DNA of 64,000 bases from CAIWHR01 sp963788185 (GCA_963788185.1 CAWBGE010000017.1:62001-126000), one strand, 5' to 3'; positions 1 through 8,895 are shown, counted from the stretch's first letter. Translations and numbers: made by a program. The notes: a model not told the origin generated them from the sequence alone.

Positions 1-701
1 CAACGCTTGCCGCCTGGGACACCGCCTGGCACCGCGCCTGCACCGGCGTCGACTGCGGCGGCCTGAAGCCGTTTTTCATGAACTCGGTGCTGATGGTGAT
101 TCCGGCGGTGCTGGCGTCGACGATGCTGGGCGCGATCAACGGCTATGTGTTCAGCAAGTGGCGCTTCCGCGGCAGCGAGACGATGTTCGCCATGATGTTG
201 TTCGGCGTCTTCATGCCGATGCAGGTCGTGCTGCTGCCGATGAGCCAGATCCTCGGCTGGCTCGGCATCGCCAACTCGATCTGGGGACTCGTGCTGGTGC
301 ACGTGATCGCCGGCCTGCCGTCGACGACGCTCTTCTTCCGCAACTATTACGTCGGCCTGCCCGACGAGCTGGTGAAGGCGGCGATGCTCGACGGCGCGGG
401 CTTCTGGCGCATCTTCTGGCGCATCGTCCTGCCGCTGTCGACGCCGATCACCGTGGTGACGCTGATCTGGCAGTTCACCAACATCTGGAACGATTTTCTC
501 TACGGCGTCGTGTTCTCGGGCGCCGCCTCGAAGCCGATCACCGTGGGTCTCAACAACCTCGCCAACACGTCCAGCGTGGTCAAGGAATACAACGTCGACA
601 TGGCCGCGGCGATGATCGCCGGGCTGCCCACGCTCTTCGTCTACATCGTCGCCGGCAAGTACTTCGTCCGCGGGCTGACCGCCGGCGCGGTCAAGGGCTG
701 A
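1..701 (+). CDS. Carbohydrate ABC transporter permease, MalG type (5' end cut by window)
   Basis: Inner-membrane permease of a CUT1-type sugar importer. The frame is already open at base 3, so the true start and the first membrane segment lie upstream; about 232 residues are present. The cytoplasmic EAA loop that docks onto the ATPase is visible around bases 365-440 (DELVKAAMLDGAGF followed by an LP pair), which is diagnostic of the family. The ATPase gene follows 44 bases downstream. The MalF-like partner and the binding protein should lie just left of the window. The substrate cannot be read from this fragment; a sugar, sugar alcohol or glycerol phosphate are all possible. Confidence 0.93.
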   Translation, partial: TLAAWDTAWHRACTGVDCGGLKPFFMNSVLMVIPAVLASTMLGAINGYVFSKWRFRGSETMFAMMLFGVFMPMQVVLLPMSQILGWLGIANSIWGLVLVHVIAGLPSTTLFFRNYYVGLPDELVKAAMLDGAGFWRIFWRIVLPLSTPITVVTLIWQFTNIWNDFLYGVVFSGAASKPITVGLNNLANTSSVVKEYNVDMAAAMIAGLPTLFVYIVAGKYFVRGLTAGAVKG

Positions 702-745
702 CGCCTGGCACGCCGGGCAAACACGGACACACAGGAAGACCGGAC

Positions 746-1810
746 ATGGGCGCGCTTTCGATCCGCAACCTGCGGCGCAGCTACGGCGGCATCGACATCC
801 TCAAGGGCATCGACATCGAGGTCGAGGCCGGCGAGTTCCTGATCCTCGTCGGCCCGTCGGGCTGCGGCAAGAGCACGCTGCTCAACATCATCGCCGGGCT
901 CGACCAGCCCAGCGCCGGCACCGTGCACATCGCTGGCCGCGACGTGACGCAGGCGCTGCCGAAGGACCGTGACATCGCGATGGTGTTCCAGAGCTATGCG
1001 CTGTATCCGAACATGAACGTCGCGGGAAACATCAGCTTCGGCCTCGAGATGCGCAACGTGCCCAAGGGCGAGCGCGATGCCGCGGTCAGGCGCGTCGCGA
1101 CGATGCTGCAGATCGAGCATCTGCTCGACCGCAAGCCGGGACAGCTTTCGGGAGGGCAGCGCCAGCGCGTCGCGATGGGCCGCGCGCTGGCGCGCGATCC
1201 CGTGCTGTTCCTGTTCGACGAGCCGCTGTCCAATCTCGATGCCAAGCTGCGGGTCGAGATGCGGGCCGAGATCAAGCAACTGCACCGCACCGCGCAGGTC
1301 ACTACCGTCTACGTCACACATGACCAGGTCGAGGCGATGACGCTCGGCGATCGCATTGCCGTGATGAAAGGTGGACTGATCGAGCAACTGGGCACGCCGG
1401 ACGAAATCTACGACCGGCCCGCGACCCGCTTCGTCGCCGAGTTCATCGGCTCCCCCGCGATGAACATGATCGCTGCCGAACGCACGCCGGCCGGACTCGC
1501 GGCGCGGGGCGCCGACCTTGCGCTCGACGACGGCCAGCGGCAGGCGCTGGGTGCTGTCGGTGCCGGGCAGGTGCTCTACGGTCTGCGTCCCGAAGCGCTG
1601 TCGTTCGCGCCGACCGGATTGCCGGGAACGGTGATCATGCTCGAGCCGACGGGCCCGGAAACCTACGCGCTCGTCGACACCGCCGTAGGCAAGCTCACGG
1701 CGCGCGCTCCCGGCCGGCTTAGGCACGCCGTCGGCGCGCGCGTGGCGCTGCACTGGTCGGCCGCCGACGCACACCTGTTCGACGCTGGCACCGGGCAGCG
1801 CATTGCGTGA
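746..1810 (+). CDS. Sugar ABC transporter ATP-binding protein, MalK/UgpC family
   Basis: Cytoplasmic ATPase that powers the sugar importer encoded just upstream. The 354-residue length is normal for MalK/UgpC. Walker A GPSGCGKST is at about residues 36-44, the LSGGQ signature at 134-138, Walker B ending LFLFDEP near 160, and the H-loop histidine in VTHDQVEAM near 190. The last ~110 residues are the regulatory OB-fold tail typical of this class. The frame is open far upstream, but the ATG at 746 has an AGGAAG ribosome site and begins the conserved ABC fold. MalK-type tails can bind regulators; whether this one does cannot be told. Confidence 0.95.
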   Translation: MGALSIRNLRRSYGGIDILKGIDIEVEAGEFLILVGPSGCGKSTLLNIIAGLDQPSAGTVHIAGRDVTQALPKDRDIAMVFQSYALYPNMNVAGNISFGLEMRNVPKGERDAAVRRVATMLQIEHLLDRKPGQLSGGQRQRVAMGRALARDPVLFLFDEPLSNLDAKLRVEMRAEIKQLHRTAQVTTVYVTHDQVEAMTLGDRIAVMKGGLIEQLGTPDEIYDRPATRFVAEFIGSPAMNMIAAERTPAGLAARGADLALDDGQRQALGAVGAGQVLYGLRPEALSFAPTGLPGTVIMLEPTGPETYALVDTAVGKLTARAPGRLRHAVGARVALHWSAADAHLFDAGTGQRIA

Positions 1811-1856
1811 CGGGCGTCGTCCGCCCGAGCCCCGCGCAACCCGCAGCGCAGTTGTG

Positions 1857-1889
1857 GAAAGGGGGTCATGCGCACGACGCATGACCCCC
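1857..1889 (-). terminator. Hairpin terminator after the phasin gene
   Basis: A perfect 12-bp stem (GGGGGTCATGCG at 1861-1872 pairing with 1878-1889) with a 5-base loop. Read on the minus strand it is followed by TTTCC, so it best serves the phasin gene ending at 1946. It also separates the convergent ATPase and phasin genes. The short T run makes it a modest intrinsic terminator. Confidence 0.7.
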
Positions 1890-1945
1890 GGACTCGACCT
1901 TCAGTGCAGCGTGACGATTCGCCACGCTGCATCGACGATCAGCGC

Positions 1946-2497
1946 TCAGGCTGCTTTGCGGCCCTTGGGCGCAGCGGCAGCCTTCGACGTGTTGGCCGCG
2001 GCGGCGCGCACGCTTGCATCGGCAAGGCTCACGACCTGCTTGGAAGCCTTGTTGAACTGGTCGAACGCAGCAGTAGACGCGGCAAAGCCCTGCTTGAACG
2101 CGTTGACGGCGGCTTCCGAACCGGCCGGCGCCGACTTGCTGGCGTTGTCGACCCAGGCGGCAATGCCCTTGGTGTAGGCGGCCCACGCTTCTTCGGCGAG
2201 AGCGGTGTACTGCGCCTGTGCCTCAGTGGCGATTTCGTACAGGCTCTGCGAGTAGCCCAGCGCCCCTTGCACGCCCGATTCGGCGAACTTGGTGCGCAGC
2301 GCCGCCAGGTCCTGGACATCCTTGATGCCGGCGACTGCCTGCGCGCTTTCGACGCCTTGCGCGAGCGCCGACTTGGCCGTCAGCAAATTCACGTTGGCGA
2401 ACTTCTCGGCATTCTCGAGGACGAGTGCGGCGAGCTTGGTAGCTTGCGCGACGTTGGCCTGGTTGAGTGCAGCAAACTGTTCCGTCGTGTTGAACAT
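1946..2497 (-). CDS. Phasin family protein (polyhydroxyalkanoate granule coat)
   Basis: Phasins coat intracellular polyhydroxyalkanoate granules and set their number and size. The 183-residue product is rich in Ala, Lys, Gln and Glu, has no signal peptide, and reads as continuous amphipathic helix with the family opening MFNTTEQFAALNQAN and a lysine/alanine-rich tail. I chose the ATG at 2497 because an AAAGGGA ribosome site sits just before it; an upstream ATG would add 39 residues unlike any phasin. It diverges from phaR, and the 271-base gap between them holds two PhaR-type boxes, consistent with PhaR-controlled phasin synthesis. The gene may be named phaP or phaP-like; paralogues are common. 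Confidence 0.93.
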   Translation of the reverse strand: MFNTTEQFAALNQANVAQATKLAALVLENAEKFANVNLLTAKSALAQGVESAQAVAGIKDVQDLAALRTKFAESGVQGALGYSQSLYEIATEAQAQYTALAEEAWAAYTKGIAAWVDNASKSAPAGSEAAVNAFKQGFAASTAAFDQFNKASKQVVSLADASVRAAAANTSKAAAAPKGRKAA

Positions 2498-2604
2498 GGC
2501 GTTCCCTTTCAGCTTGAGGACCCTGGTCGACGATCGAGCAGGGAATCCTTTCTTGGGTGCCGCCCCGGGATCGGGAGGAAGCTGGATCGTGATCCGGCTT
2601 CCGA

Positions 2605-2622
2605 TTTGCTGCACCGCACAAA
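2605..2622. promoter_or_regulatory. PhaR-type operator box 1
   Basis: TTTGCTGCACCGCACAAA, an imperfect inverted repeat built on TGC/GCA. It lies in the divergent phasin/phaR gap, about 108 bases upstream of the phasin start. Published PhaR sites are TGC-rich inverted repeats of the CTGC-N3/4-GCAG kind, which this matches in type. A near copy follows 57 bases on. Confidence 0.65.
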
Positions 2623-2661
2623 CCGAATGTTATGGGCGCCGGGACGAGAAGTCAAGAACAA

Positions 2662-2678
2662 TTTGCTGCGTCGCACAA
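2662..2678. promoter_or_regulatory. PhaR-type operator box 2
   Basis: TTTGCTGCGTCGCACAA, differing from box 1 only in the two central bases and placed 57 bases from it. It is about 90 bases before the phaR start. The pair suggests that PhaR represses phasin and itself from one shared region; the binding is inferred. Confidence 0.65.
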
Positions 2679-2768
2679 TGGCTGGGCCACTTGACCAATT
2701 TCGAGTTTCGAGCCGCCGCCGAATGGGCGGGACATAATATGTACAGGGACGGAGCACAGGGAGCAAAT

Positions 2769-3245
2769 GTGAGCGAGGCACCGCGGACGATCAGGAAATA
2801 CCCGAATCGGCGGCTCTACGACGTGGCCAACAATGGCTACATCACGCTCGCGGACGTCAAGCGGATGGTGCTCGAAGGCATCGCCTTCCAGGTGGTGGAT
2901 GCGAAATCCGGACAGGATCTCACCCGCGCGATCCTGCTGCAGATCATCCTCGAGGAGGAGTCCGGCGCCGCTCCGATGTTCAGCTCGGAGATGCTGGCGC
3001 AGATCGTCCGTTTCCACGGCGCTGCCCAGCAGACGATGGTGGGCGCGTACATGGAGGAGAGCGTCAACACGTTTCTGGGCATTCAGAAGAAACTGCAGGA
3101 GCAGGCACAGCCGATGACCGGCGGCAAGACGCTGCTGACGCCCGATCTCTGGAGCCAGTTCATGGCGATGCAAGCCCCGGCCATGCAGGGGATGCTCGGC
3201 ACTTTCCTCGAGCAAAGCGCGAAGCGGTTCATGGACCGCAGTTGA
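2769..3245 (+). CDS. phaR: Polyhydroxyalkanoate synthesis repressor PhaR
   Basis: Transcriptional repressor that senses polyhydroxyalkanoate granules: it binds DNA until polymer titrates it, then phasin is expressed. The N-terminal DNA-binding domain is unmistakable (IRKYPNRRLYD, then YITLADVKRMV), followed by the PHB-accumulation region ending around residue 120 and a hydrophobic Met/Gln-rich tail. The frame is open far upstream; I chose GTG at 2769 because AGGGAG sits eight bases before it and the product begins VSEAPRTIRKYPNRR as in the family, giving 158 residues. It is divergent from the phasin gene with two shared boxes between them. Confidence 0.95.
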   Translation: MSEAPRTIRKYPNRRLYDVANNGYITLADVKRMVLEGIAFQVVDAKSGQDLTRAILLQIILEEESGAAPMFSSEMLAQIVRFHGAAQQTMVGAYMEESVNTFLGIQKKLQEQAQPMTGGKTLLTPDLWSQFMAMQAPAMQGMLGTFLEQSAKRFMDRS

Positions 3246-3350
3246 GCGCGATCGTTGGCGCGACGATCCGGTTGCGGCACGCCTGCCCCTGCAGCGGGCC
3301 GCGCGATCAGTCAAAAGCGGATCACGGCCGGCGGGAAGAGACTGCGTGGG

Positions 3351-4166
3351 TCAGAGGCCGAACCACTGTGTCATGGAGCTGATCTCCCCGGGGGACGCGG
3401 ACCGGAAGCCGACCAGCCCGGCGGTCGCGAGCAAGCGCGAACTGTCTTCCGAATGCGAAAGGCTGGCCATCCATGATCCGAGCCGCTCGGTGAGCGCGGG
3501 GTCCGTGCCGGGCCTGGCCACGACCGCGTACACCGGCAGCCGGTCGGTTCTGTAGAGGATCCGCCCGCCGTCCTTCTCCCAGGCGCGAGCCACGTTGTCG
3601 ACACGCGTGATGCCGATTTCGCCGAATCCGTTCTGGAGCATGAAGGGCAGCGCGTCCTGGTAACTGGTGATCTTGAGGGTGACGTCCGCAGCGGCCAACG
3701 CCTGGCCGCGCAGTACGGCCATGCCCGCCGCAGTAGCGAACGAGCTCGCGCCTGCGGACCAGATCCGCGTGCCGCGCGCGTCGGAAAGCCTCGCCGGGCC
3801 GTCGCTCGCGACCAGGAAATGGATGCGGTCGTCCTTCATGTCCTGCGAGAAGGCGAGCAGCGTGTAGCCCTCCTTTTTCACGGCTGCGAGCGCGTCGTGC
3901 GTGTGGATGATCAGGAGGTCAAGCGTCCTGTCGGCGAGTTCCTTCGCCACGCCCGAGCTCTTGACGGGCGTCACATGCAGCGTGATGCGGAGCGCCTTGG
4001 ATGCGGCTTGGGCGAGCGGGGAGAATTTGGCCTCCTGCGCCTTGATCGTGTCGCGCGTGGTCACGCCCGCGTTGATGCCGAGGGTGATCTGTTGGGCACC
4101 GGCGGTCGCCGCGATGGCGAAGATCAGCGCCGCGGCGGCGAAACGCAGTGTGCAGGGACGATTCAT
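3351..4166 (-). CDS. PhnD-like phosphate/phosphonate-type binding protein (orphan)
   Basis: Predicted periplasmic solute-binding protein of the PhnD-like family. A signal peptide covers roughly residues 1-24 (cleavage after ATAGA), and the mature part begins QQITLGINAG; the two-lobe fold is suggested by SAGASSFATAAG near the middle and by FGEIGITRVDNVA. The ATG at 4166 is preferred because it starts the signal peptide. At 271 residues it is slightly shorter than transporter-linked PhnD proteins. There is no permease or ATPase beside it, so it may serve a distant transporter or act as a sensor domain protein. It faces away from the outer-membrane gene at 4346, with a perfect palindrome between them. 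Confidence 0.75.
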   Translation of the reverse strand: MNRPCTLRFAAAALIFAIAATAGAQQITLGINAGVTTRDTIKAQEAKFSPLAQAASKALRITLHVTPVKSSGVAKELADRTLDLLIIHTHDALAAVKKEGYTLLAFSQDMKDDRIHFLVASDGPARLSDARGTRIWSAGASSFATAAGMAVLRGQALAAADVTLKITSYQDALPFMLQNGFGEIGITRVDNVARAWEKDGGRILYRTDRLPVYAVVARPGTDPALTERLGSWMASLSHSEDSSRLLATAGLVGFRSASPGEISSMTQWFGL

Positions 4167-4290
4167 GGTCGGTTCCGGTGGTTGTCGGCCAGGCATCAGG
4201 GCACTTCGTGGCCTGCCCAGCGCCGTTCGGATGGAGAGAAGCAAAATTCATTCCCGGGGGTGCGGACGGGCACGTCGGCCGAGTCACTTC

Positions 4291-4306
4291 ACGTACAATT
4301 GTACGT
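4291..4306. promoter_or_regulatory. Perfect 16-bp palindrome between divergent genes
   Basis: ACGTACAATTGTACGT is a perfect inverted repeat in the 179-base gap between the orphan PhnD-like gene (minus) and the outer-membrane protein gene (plus). It is the most AT-rich spot in the gap and is placed where an operator could control both promoters. The regulator is unknown; the shape suits a TetR- or MarR-type dimer. No such regulator gene is adjacent. Confidence 0.5.
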
Positions 4307-4345
4307 TTGGGCGACGACTCGCCCGTTGCCTATCGGAGTCCATCC

Positions 4346-5263
4346 ATGTCGCGCCGCTCCACCTCCCTCATCGGCACCCTGGCAGCCCTCCTAGCCGTCA
4401 CGCTTGCGACACAGGTTTTCGCGCAGGGAGCACGGCCCGGCGATGTGACGACGTCGCTGTCGATCGGCGGGCTCAACCAGTTCGATACCGACCTCGATAG
4501 CGGCGGTGGGTTTCACTGGGGTGGCGTGCAGGTGGGTGCCAACGTCACCCGTCAGTTCACTCCCGAGTTCGCCGCCGGCCTCAGCCTTCGCTACGACTAT
4601 CAGGACTGGAAGTGGGACGACCCGGCGGCCTTCGGCGGCGCGACGCCCTGGTCGAAGCTCAACACGCCCGTCATCGGGCTCAACCTCTCCTACGCGATCG
4701 CCCCCGACTGGCGACTCGGTTTCAGCCCGGCCGTCGAATGGAGCGGCGAGTCCGGCGCCGATGCCGGCGACTCGCTGAGCTATGGCGCGGTGCTGAGCGC
4801 GACCCGGATCTTCTCGCCAAATCTCGTCCTGGGCGTGGGCGCCGGGGTGTTTCGGCAGATCGACGAGACCAAGGTGTTCCCGTTCATCGTCGTGAACTGG
4901 AAGATCACCGATCGGCTGCGCCTGGGCAATCCGCTGCAGGCCGGACCGGCCGGCGGCGCCGGTCTCGAACTCGCCTACGCGCTCTCCGATCGCTGGGAAG
5001 CGGGCGCAGGCGGATCCTACCGCTCGTATCGCTTCCGGCTGAAGGACGATGGCGCGGTTCCCGGCGGCATCGGCGAAAACCGGTTCATCCCGCTGTTCGC
5101 GCGGATCTCCTACGCTTTCAGCACGTCAACCCGCGCCGACCTCTACGCCGCCGCGTTCGTCAGCGGCAAGCTCAGGGTCACGCGCGCCGACGGCAGCGAT
5201 ATCTACAGCGACGAATACAAGACCGCGCCTGCGGTCGGCCTCACGCTGTCGCACCGGTTCTGA
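4346..5263 (+). CDS. Outer-membrane beta-barrel protein (DUF6268-like)
   Basis: Predicted outer-membrane protein of 305 residues. A signal peptide runs to about residue 28 (cleavage after QVFA). The rest alternates polar and aromatic residues in the manner of beta strands, with repeated short strands ending in R or K turns, and the chain ends in LTLSHRF, a C-terminal phenylalanine typical of barrels inserted by BamA. It resembles the DUF6268 outer-membrane family, whose role is not known. It precedes the dehydratase-kinase pair by 33 bases, so it could be co-transcribed and act as an uptake pore for their substrate; this is inference. Confidence 0.75.
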   Translation: MSRRSTSLIGTLAALLAVTLATQVFAQGARPGDVTTSLSIGGLNQFDTDLDSGGGFHWGGVQVGANVTRQFTPEFAAGLSLRYDYQDWKWDDPAAFGGATPWSKLNTPVIGLNLSYAIAPDWRLGFSPAVEWSGESGADAGDSLSYGAVLSATRIFSPNLVLGVGAGVFRQIDETKVFPFIVVNWKITDRLRLGNPLQAGPAGGAGLELAYALSDRWEAGAGGSYRSYRFRLKDDGAVPGGIGENRFIPLFARISYAFSTSTRADLYAAAFVSGKLRVTRADGSDIYSDEYKTAPAVGLTLSHRF

Positions 5264-5296
5264 CGCCTTCGACACCCTGTAGGAGAGAAGACCTTC

Positions 5297-7474
5297 GTGA
5301 GCGACAAGACCTGCAATCCCGAATTCGCGAATCTGGTGATCGACGAGAAGTTCAACCCGTTTCGCTCCTGCATCCAGGGCCTCGCCAACGAGCCCATCAC
5401 CGTGCGCGCGCTGTTGCGGCGTGCCGACGACTACCTGTGCGACGAGCCCGGTTTCGCGGGGCTCGGCGATTACTCGCTCGACGCGATCGTCGAGCGGCTG
5501 GCGACCAATCGGCCGCGCATCTGCATCATTCAGGGCTCGCCCGACCACCCGGCGCATCTCTACGATTACGAGCACGCATTGCGCGCCGCCGCGCGCGTCT
5601 GGCAAAACGGCGGGGTGCCGTTCACGTTCGGAATTCCGGTGATCTGCGACGGCACGGCGCAGAGCAACATCGGACAGAGCTATTCGCTCGCGTCGCGCAA
5701 CCATACGGCGATGGCGGTCAACATCAACTTCGAGGGCCACAGCTACCATGCCGCGTACGTGATGTCCGGCTGCGACAAGACGCCCACCGGCATTCTGTCC
5801 GGCCTGGCAGCCGCGGATCGGGCACGCCGCGAACCCGAGCGGGGTGCCGCGCCGGTGTGGGCGATCTTCGTGCCGGCGCACGTGCTGCGCGGCGGCAGCA
5901 TCCCGAAGCGCACGCGGCAGGCGCTGCAGCGCATCCAGGAGGCTGCGCGGCAGGCGGGAGACCCGCAGCTTGCCGACGACATCGAGGAGAATTGCCACTA
6001 CATACTGCAATGTTCGTCCGACGAGGCGTTCCTCGGGCAGCTCAATCGCGCGGTCGGTCACGGCATCGTCACGCGCGACGACGCAGACCAGATACTGAAC
6101 GAGCTCGCCGCGGCGACCTGCGACGAGCGGGGCGGCATCTGCGCCTTCAACGGCACCGGCAACTCGTCGCGCACGCTGGTGTCGGCGCTGGGATTCGTGC
6201 CTCCGGGAGCCGAGCTGTTGATGGACGGGCCTGCGACCGACGTCGTGTTCCGCAACGTCGACCATCTGTTCCGGATGCTGAACCAGCCCGAGTACGCGGT
6301 GTGCGAGATCCTGGCAAAGAACTACGCCAACGCGGTCCGCATCCACAACGCCACCGGCAGCTCGTCCAACCTGATGCTGCACATGCCCTGCGTGATGCGC
6401 CACGCGGGCTTCGATGTCTCGCTGTTCGATTACGAGAAGGTGCGCGAGGCGCATCACGTGCCCGACATCTTCGCGCACAGCCTGACCGAGGGCCGCGACA
6501 CCTACGTGCTCGCGCAACAGGCGCACGAAGGCCTGCATCGCGGCATGGAGAGCATCTACAAGGTGCTGGTGAACCTCGGCGTGCCGATGGATCTCGATGC
6601 GCCCACGGTTGCGGGCCTTACCTGGCGCGAGCGCATCGCCGACCTTGCCGAGCCGGTCTCGCCGGCGCTGCCGCAGGAGCGCTCGGTGATCCGCATCGCG
6701 CCCGTGCGCGAGATCTCGGGCACCGACATCCTGCGCGGAAACTTCTTCTCTTCGTGCACGCTCAAGGTCGCGGGCATGGCGACCGAGCGGGTCCGGCGCT
6801 TCGACGGCCGCGTGTTCGTCGTGCGCTACTTCGAGGACGAAGCGGCCTGCAATCACGAACTGCAATCCAACGATCTCGTCGCCACCCTCTGTGCCAGCCT
6901 CGACCTGCCGCCGCGGCTGCTCGCAGCCCTCTGCCGGGTCAACGGTGGCGATCCCGGGAACACGCTCCAGCAGATGGTGCAGCAGGGCACGATCGCTTTC
7001 GCCTTCGTCATCGCGGGCCAGGGCCCGAAGGCGTTCGGGATGCCGGAGATGTTTGCGCCCAGCGCCAACCTGCGCCACCACGGCGTCCTCGAGCGCACCT
7101 CGATGCTGATCACGGACGGCCGCTATTCCGGCGTCACCAAGGGGGCCTGTGTCGGGCACGTCACGCCGGAGGCGCACGAAGGCGGCGCGATCGGTGCCCT
7201 GGTGAGCGGCGACCTGCTCTGGGTGCGCTTGTCCGAGCGCCGCATCGACTTCGTCGACGTCGAAGCCTTCCTGGACGGCAAGCTCGAGCCCGCCGGCGGC
7301 GTCCCTGTCGCGGCGCGCGATGCGCTCGTCGCCGAGCGTCGCGCGCGCACCGAGGCGCGCAAGCGCCAGGTGGCCGCGTCGAGCTGGCTCGACCACGTCT
7401 CCAGCGCGGAATATGGCGTGGTACCCGAGTCCGTGCATCGACGGGCAGTCGTCGCATGGCCCGCCCGAAGCTGA
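5297..7474 (+). CDS. IlvD/Edd family sugar-acid dehydratase (YjhG/YagF-like)
   Basis: Fe-S dependent dehydratase that removes water from an aldonic acid to give a 2-keto-3-deoxy acid. Cluster and Mg-site signatures are visible: C117 in PVICDG, C159 and K161 in SGCDKTPTG, and C281 in GGICAFNGTGNSS. The last has the GG-x-C-x-F arrangement of the YjhG/YagF (xylonate/arabonate) branch rather than the ACGG of IlvD, so branched-chain amino-acid synthesis is unlikely. At 725 residues it is longer than the ~655 of YjhG. GTG start at 5297 has AGGAGAG upstream. Its 3' end overlaps the FGGY kinase by 19 bases, implying translational coupling and a shared sugar-acid or polyol pathway. Confidence 0.85.
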   Translation: MSDKTCNPEFANLVIDEKFNPFRSCIQGLANEPITVRALLRRADDYLCDEPGFAGLGDYSLDAIVERLATNRPRICIIQGSPDHPAHLYDYEHALRAAARVWQNGGVPFTFGIPVICDGTAQSNIGQSYSLASRNHTAMAVNINFEGHSYHAAYVMSGCDKTPTGILSGLAAADRARREPERGAAPVWAIFVPAHVLRGGSIPKRTRQALQRIQEAARQAGDPQLADDIEENCHYILQCSSDEAFLGQLNRAVGHGIVTRDDADQILNELAAATCDERGGICAFNGTGNSSRTLVSALGFVPPGAELLMDGPATDVVFRNVDHLFRMLNQPEYAVCEILAKNYANAVRIHNATGSSSNLMLHMPCVMRHAGFDVSLFDYEKVREAHHVPDIFAHSLTEGRDTYVLAQQAHEGLHRGMESIYKVLVNLGVPMDLDAPTVAGLTWRERIADLAEPVSPALPQERSVIRIAPVREISGTDILRGNFFSSCTLKVAGMATERVRRFDGRVFVVRYFEDEAACNHELQSNDLVATLCASLDLPPRLLAALCRVNGGDPGNTLQQMVQQGTIAFAFVIAGQGPKAFGMPEMFAPSANLRHHGVLERTSMLITDGRYSGVTKGACVGHVTPEAHEGGAIGALVSGDLLWVRLSERRIDFVDVEAFLDGKLEPAGGVPVAARDALVAERRARTEARKRQVAASSWLDHVSSAEYGVVPESVHRRAVVAWPARS

Positions 7475-8895
7475 CGGGTCCGCTGTACCTGGCCCTCGAC
7501 CAGGGGGGTGCATCGAGTCGCGCGATCGTATTCGACTCCGTTGGCGCGATTGTGGCGCGAGCGCAGCACACCGTGACCGAGCGCCGCGAGGGCGAGGATC
7601 GGGTCGAGCAGGATCCGGTAGAGCTCGTGGATTCGCTGCGGCGTGCAATCGCAGAGGTGGCCGCAGCGCTGGGCGATGACGCCGCGCGCATCTGCGCCGC
7701 CGGGCTTGCCACGCAGCGGGCAAGCCTCGTCTGCTGGGACCGCACCAGCGGCCAGCCGCTGTCGCCCGTGCTCTCGTGGCAGGACCGGCGGGCCAAGGAT
7801 CGGGTGGCGCAACTCGCGGCGCACGCCGACGAAGTGCGCTCGCGCACCGGCCTCCACCTGTCACCGCATTACGGCGCGACCAAGATCGCGTGGTGCATCG
7901 ACCACCTCGATCCCGTGCGTGTGGCCCGTGACGAGCGGCGGCTGGCCGCTGGCCCGTTGGCGAGCTATCTCGTCCATCATCTGGTCGACGAACATCCGCT
8001 GCTGGCGGACCCGGCGAACGCGTCGCGCACGCAGTTGTGGAACGTGGGCAGCGGCGACTGGGATCCGGTGCTGGGGGTGCTGTTCGACGTTCCGCTTGAC
8101 GTCCTGCCGCGCTGCGTGCCGACCCGGTACCGTTTCGGGACGCTGCGCGTCGGCGCGCACCGGGTCCCGCTGTCGATCGTCACCGGCGACCAGTCGGTGT
8201 CGCTGTTCGCCGGCGGGACGCCGCGACCGGACACCGCGTATGTGAATTTCGGGACCGGCGCGTTCGTCCAGCGGCCGTTCAGCGATGCCGGCGTCGATGC
8301 GCCGCGGCTGCTGAAAAGCGTCGTCATGCGCGATGCGTCGGGCACGATGTTCGTGCTCGAGGGCACGATCAACGGCGCGGGGTCGGCGATCCACTGGGCC
8401 GAGCAAACGCTCGCGCTTTCCGACGGCGAGCGCCATCTGCAGGAGTGGCTCGATGCCGCCGCGTCGCCGCCGTTGTTCCTCAACGGGATTTCGGGATTGG
8501 CGGCGCCGTTCTGGGTGCCGGACTTCGCGTCGCGTTTCGAGGGCGAGGGCAGTGCCGGCGACAAGGTCGCCGCCGTGGCGGAGAGCGTGGTGTTCCTGAT
8601 GCGCGCGATCCTCGACGAGATGGCCGGGGTGCTGCCGGCGCCGTCGCAATTGCGGCTTTCCGGAGGACTCGCGAGGGTCGACGGCCTTTGCGCGCGGCTG
8701 GCCGCGCTTGCGGGCGTTCCGGTCGTCCGCTCGGGGCAGACCGAGGGCACGGCAGCGGGGCTGGCCTGCGTTCTGGGATCGCGGCCGGCACCGCCTGTTG
8801 CGGAGACCCGATTCGAACCTGCGCCGCTGCCCGCGTTGGCTGCCCGCTACGAACGTTGGCTGACGGCAATGACGCGCGCGGCCGCCGGGCCGTGA
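7456..8895 (+). CDS. FGGY-family carbohydrate kinase
   Basis: Cytoplasmic sugar or polyol kinase of 479 residues. The N-terminal phosphate loop reads LALDQGGASSRAIVFD, and TGLHLSPHYGATKIAW matches the glycerol-kinase-like substrate region. Motifs for the second actin-like domain appear as TAYVNFGTGAF and LRLSGGLARVDGLC. The ATG at 7456 lies inside the end of the dehydratase gene, and this is the first in-frame start that preserves the phosphate loop. The pairing suggests it phosphorylates the 2-keto-3-deoxy acid or a related sugar made by its neighbour. A true glycerol kinase is less likely, because the usual GTTSSR loop is changed to GGASSR and no glp genes are nearby. Confidence 0.85.
   Translation: MARPKLTGPLYLALDQGGASSRAIVFDSVGAIVARAQHTVTERREGEDRVEQDPVELVDSLRRAIAEVAAALGDDAARICAAGLATQRASLVCWDRTSGQPLSPVLSWQDRRAKDRVAQLAAHADEVRSRTGLHLSPHYGATKIAWCIDHLDPVRVARDERRLAAGPLASYLVHHLVDEHPLLADPANASRTQLWNVGSGDWDPVLGVLFDVPLDVLPRCVPTRYRFGTLRVGAHRVPLSIVTGDQSVSLFAGGTPRPDTAYVNFGTGAFVQRPFSDAGVDAPRLLKSVVMRDASGTMFVLEGTINGAGSAIHWAEQTLALSDGERHLQEWLDAAASPPLFLNGISGLAAPFWVPDFASRFEGEGSAGDKVAAVAESVVFLMRAILDEMAGVLPAPSQLRLSGGLARVDGLCARLAALAGVPVVRSGQTEGTAAGLACVLGSRPAPPVAETRFEPAPLPALAARYERWLTAMTRAAAGP

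Noticed and set aside
5126..7864. A 912-codon open frame on the minus strand opposite the dehydratase and kinase
   Set aside because: Arg/His/Asp-rich with no motif, typical antisense shadow in GC-rich DNA; the plus strand carries two conserved enzymes here.
7456..8895. Glycerol kinase (GlpK)
   Set aside because: The GTTSSR loop is altered and there are no glp neighbours; kept at family level as FGGY kinase.
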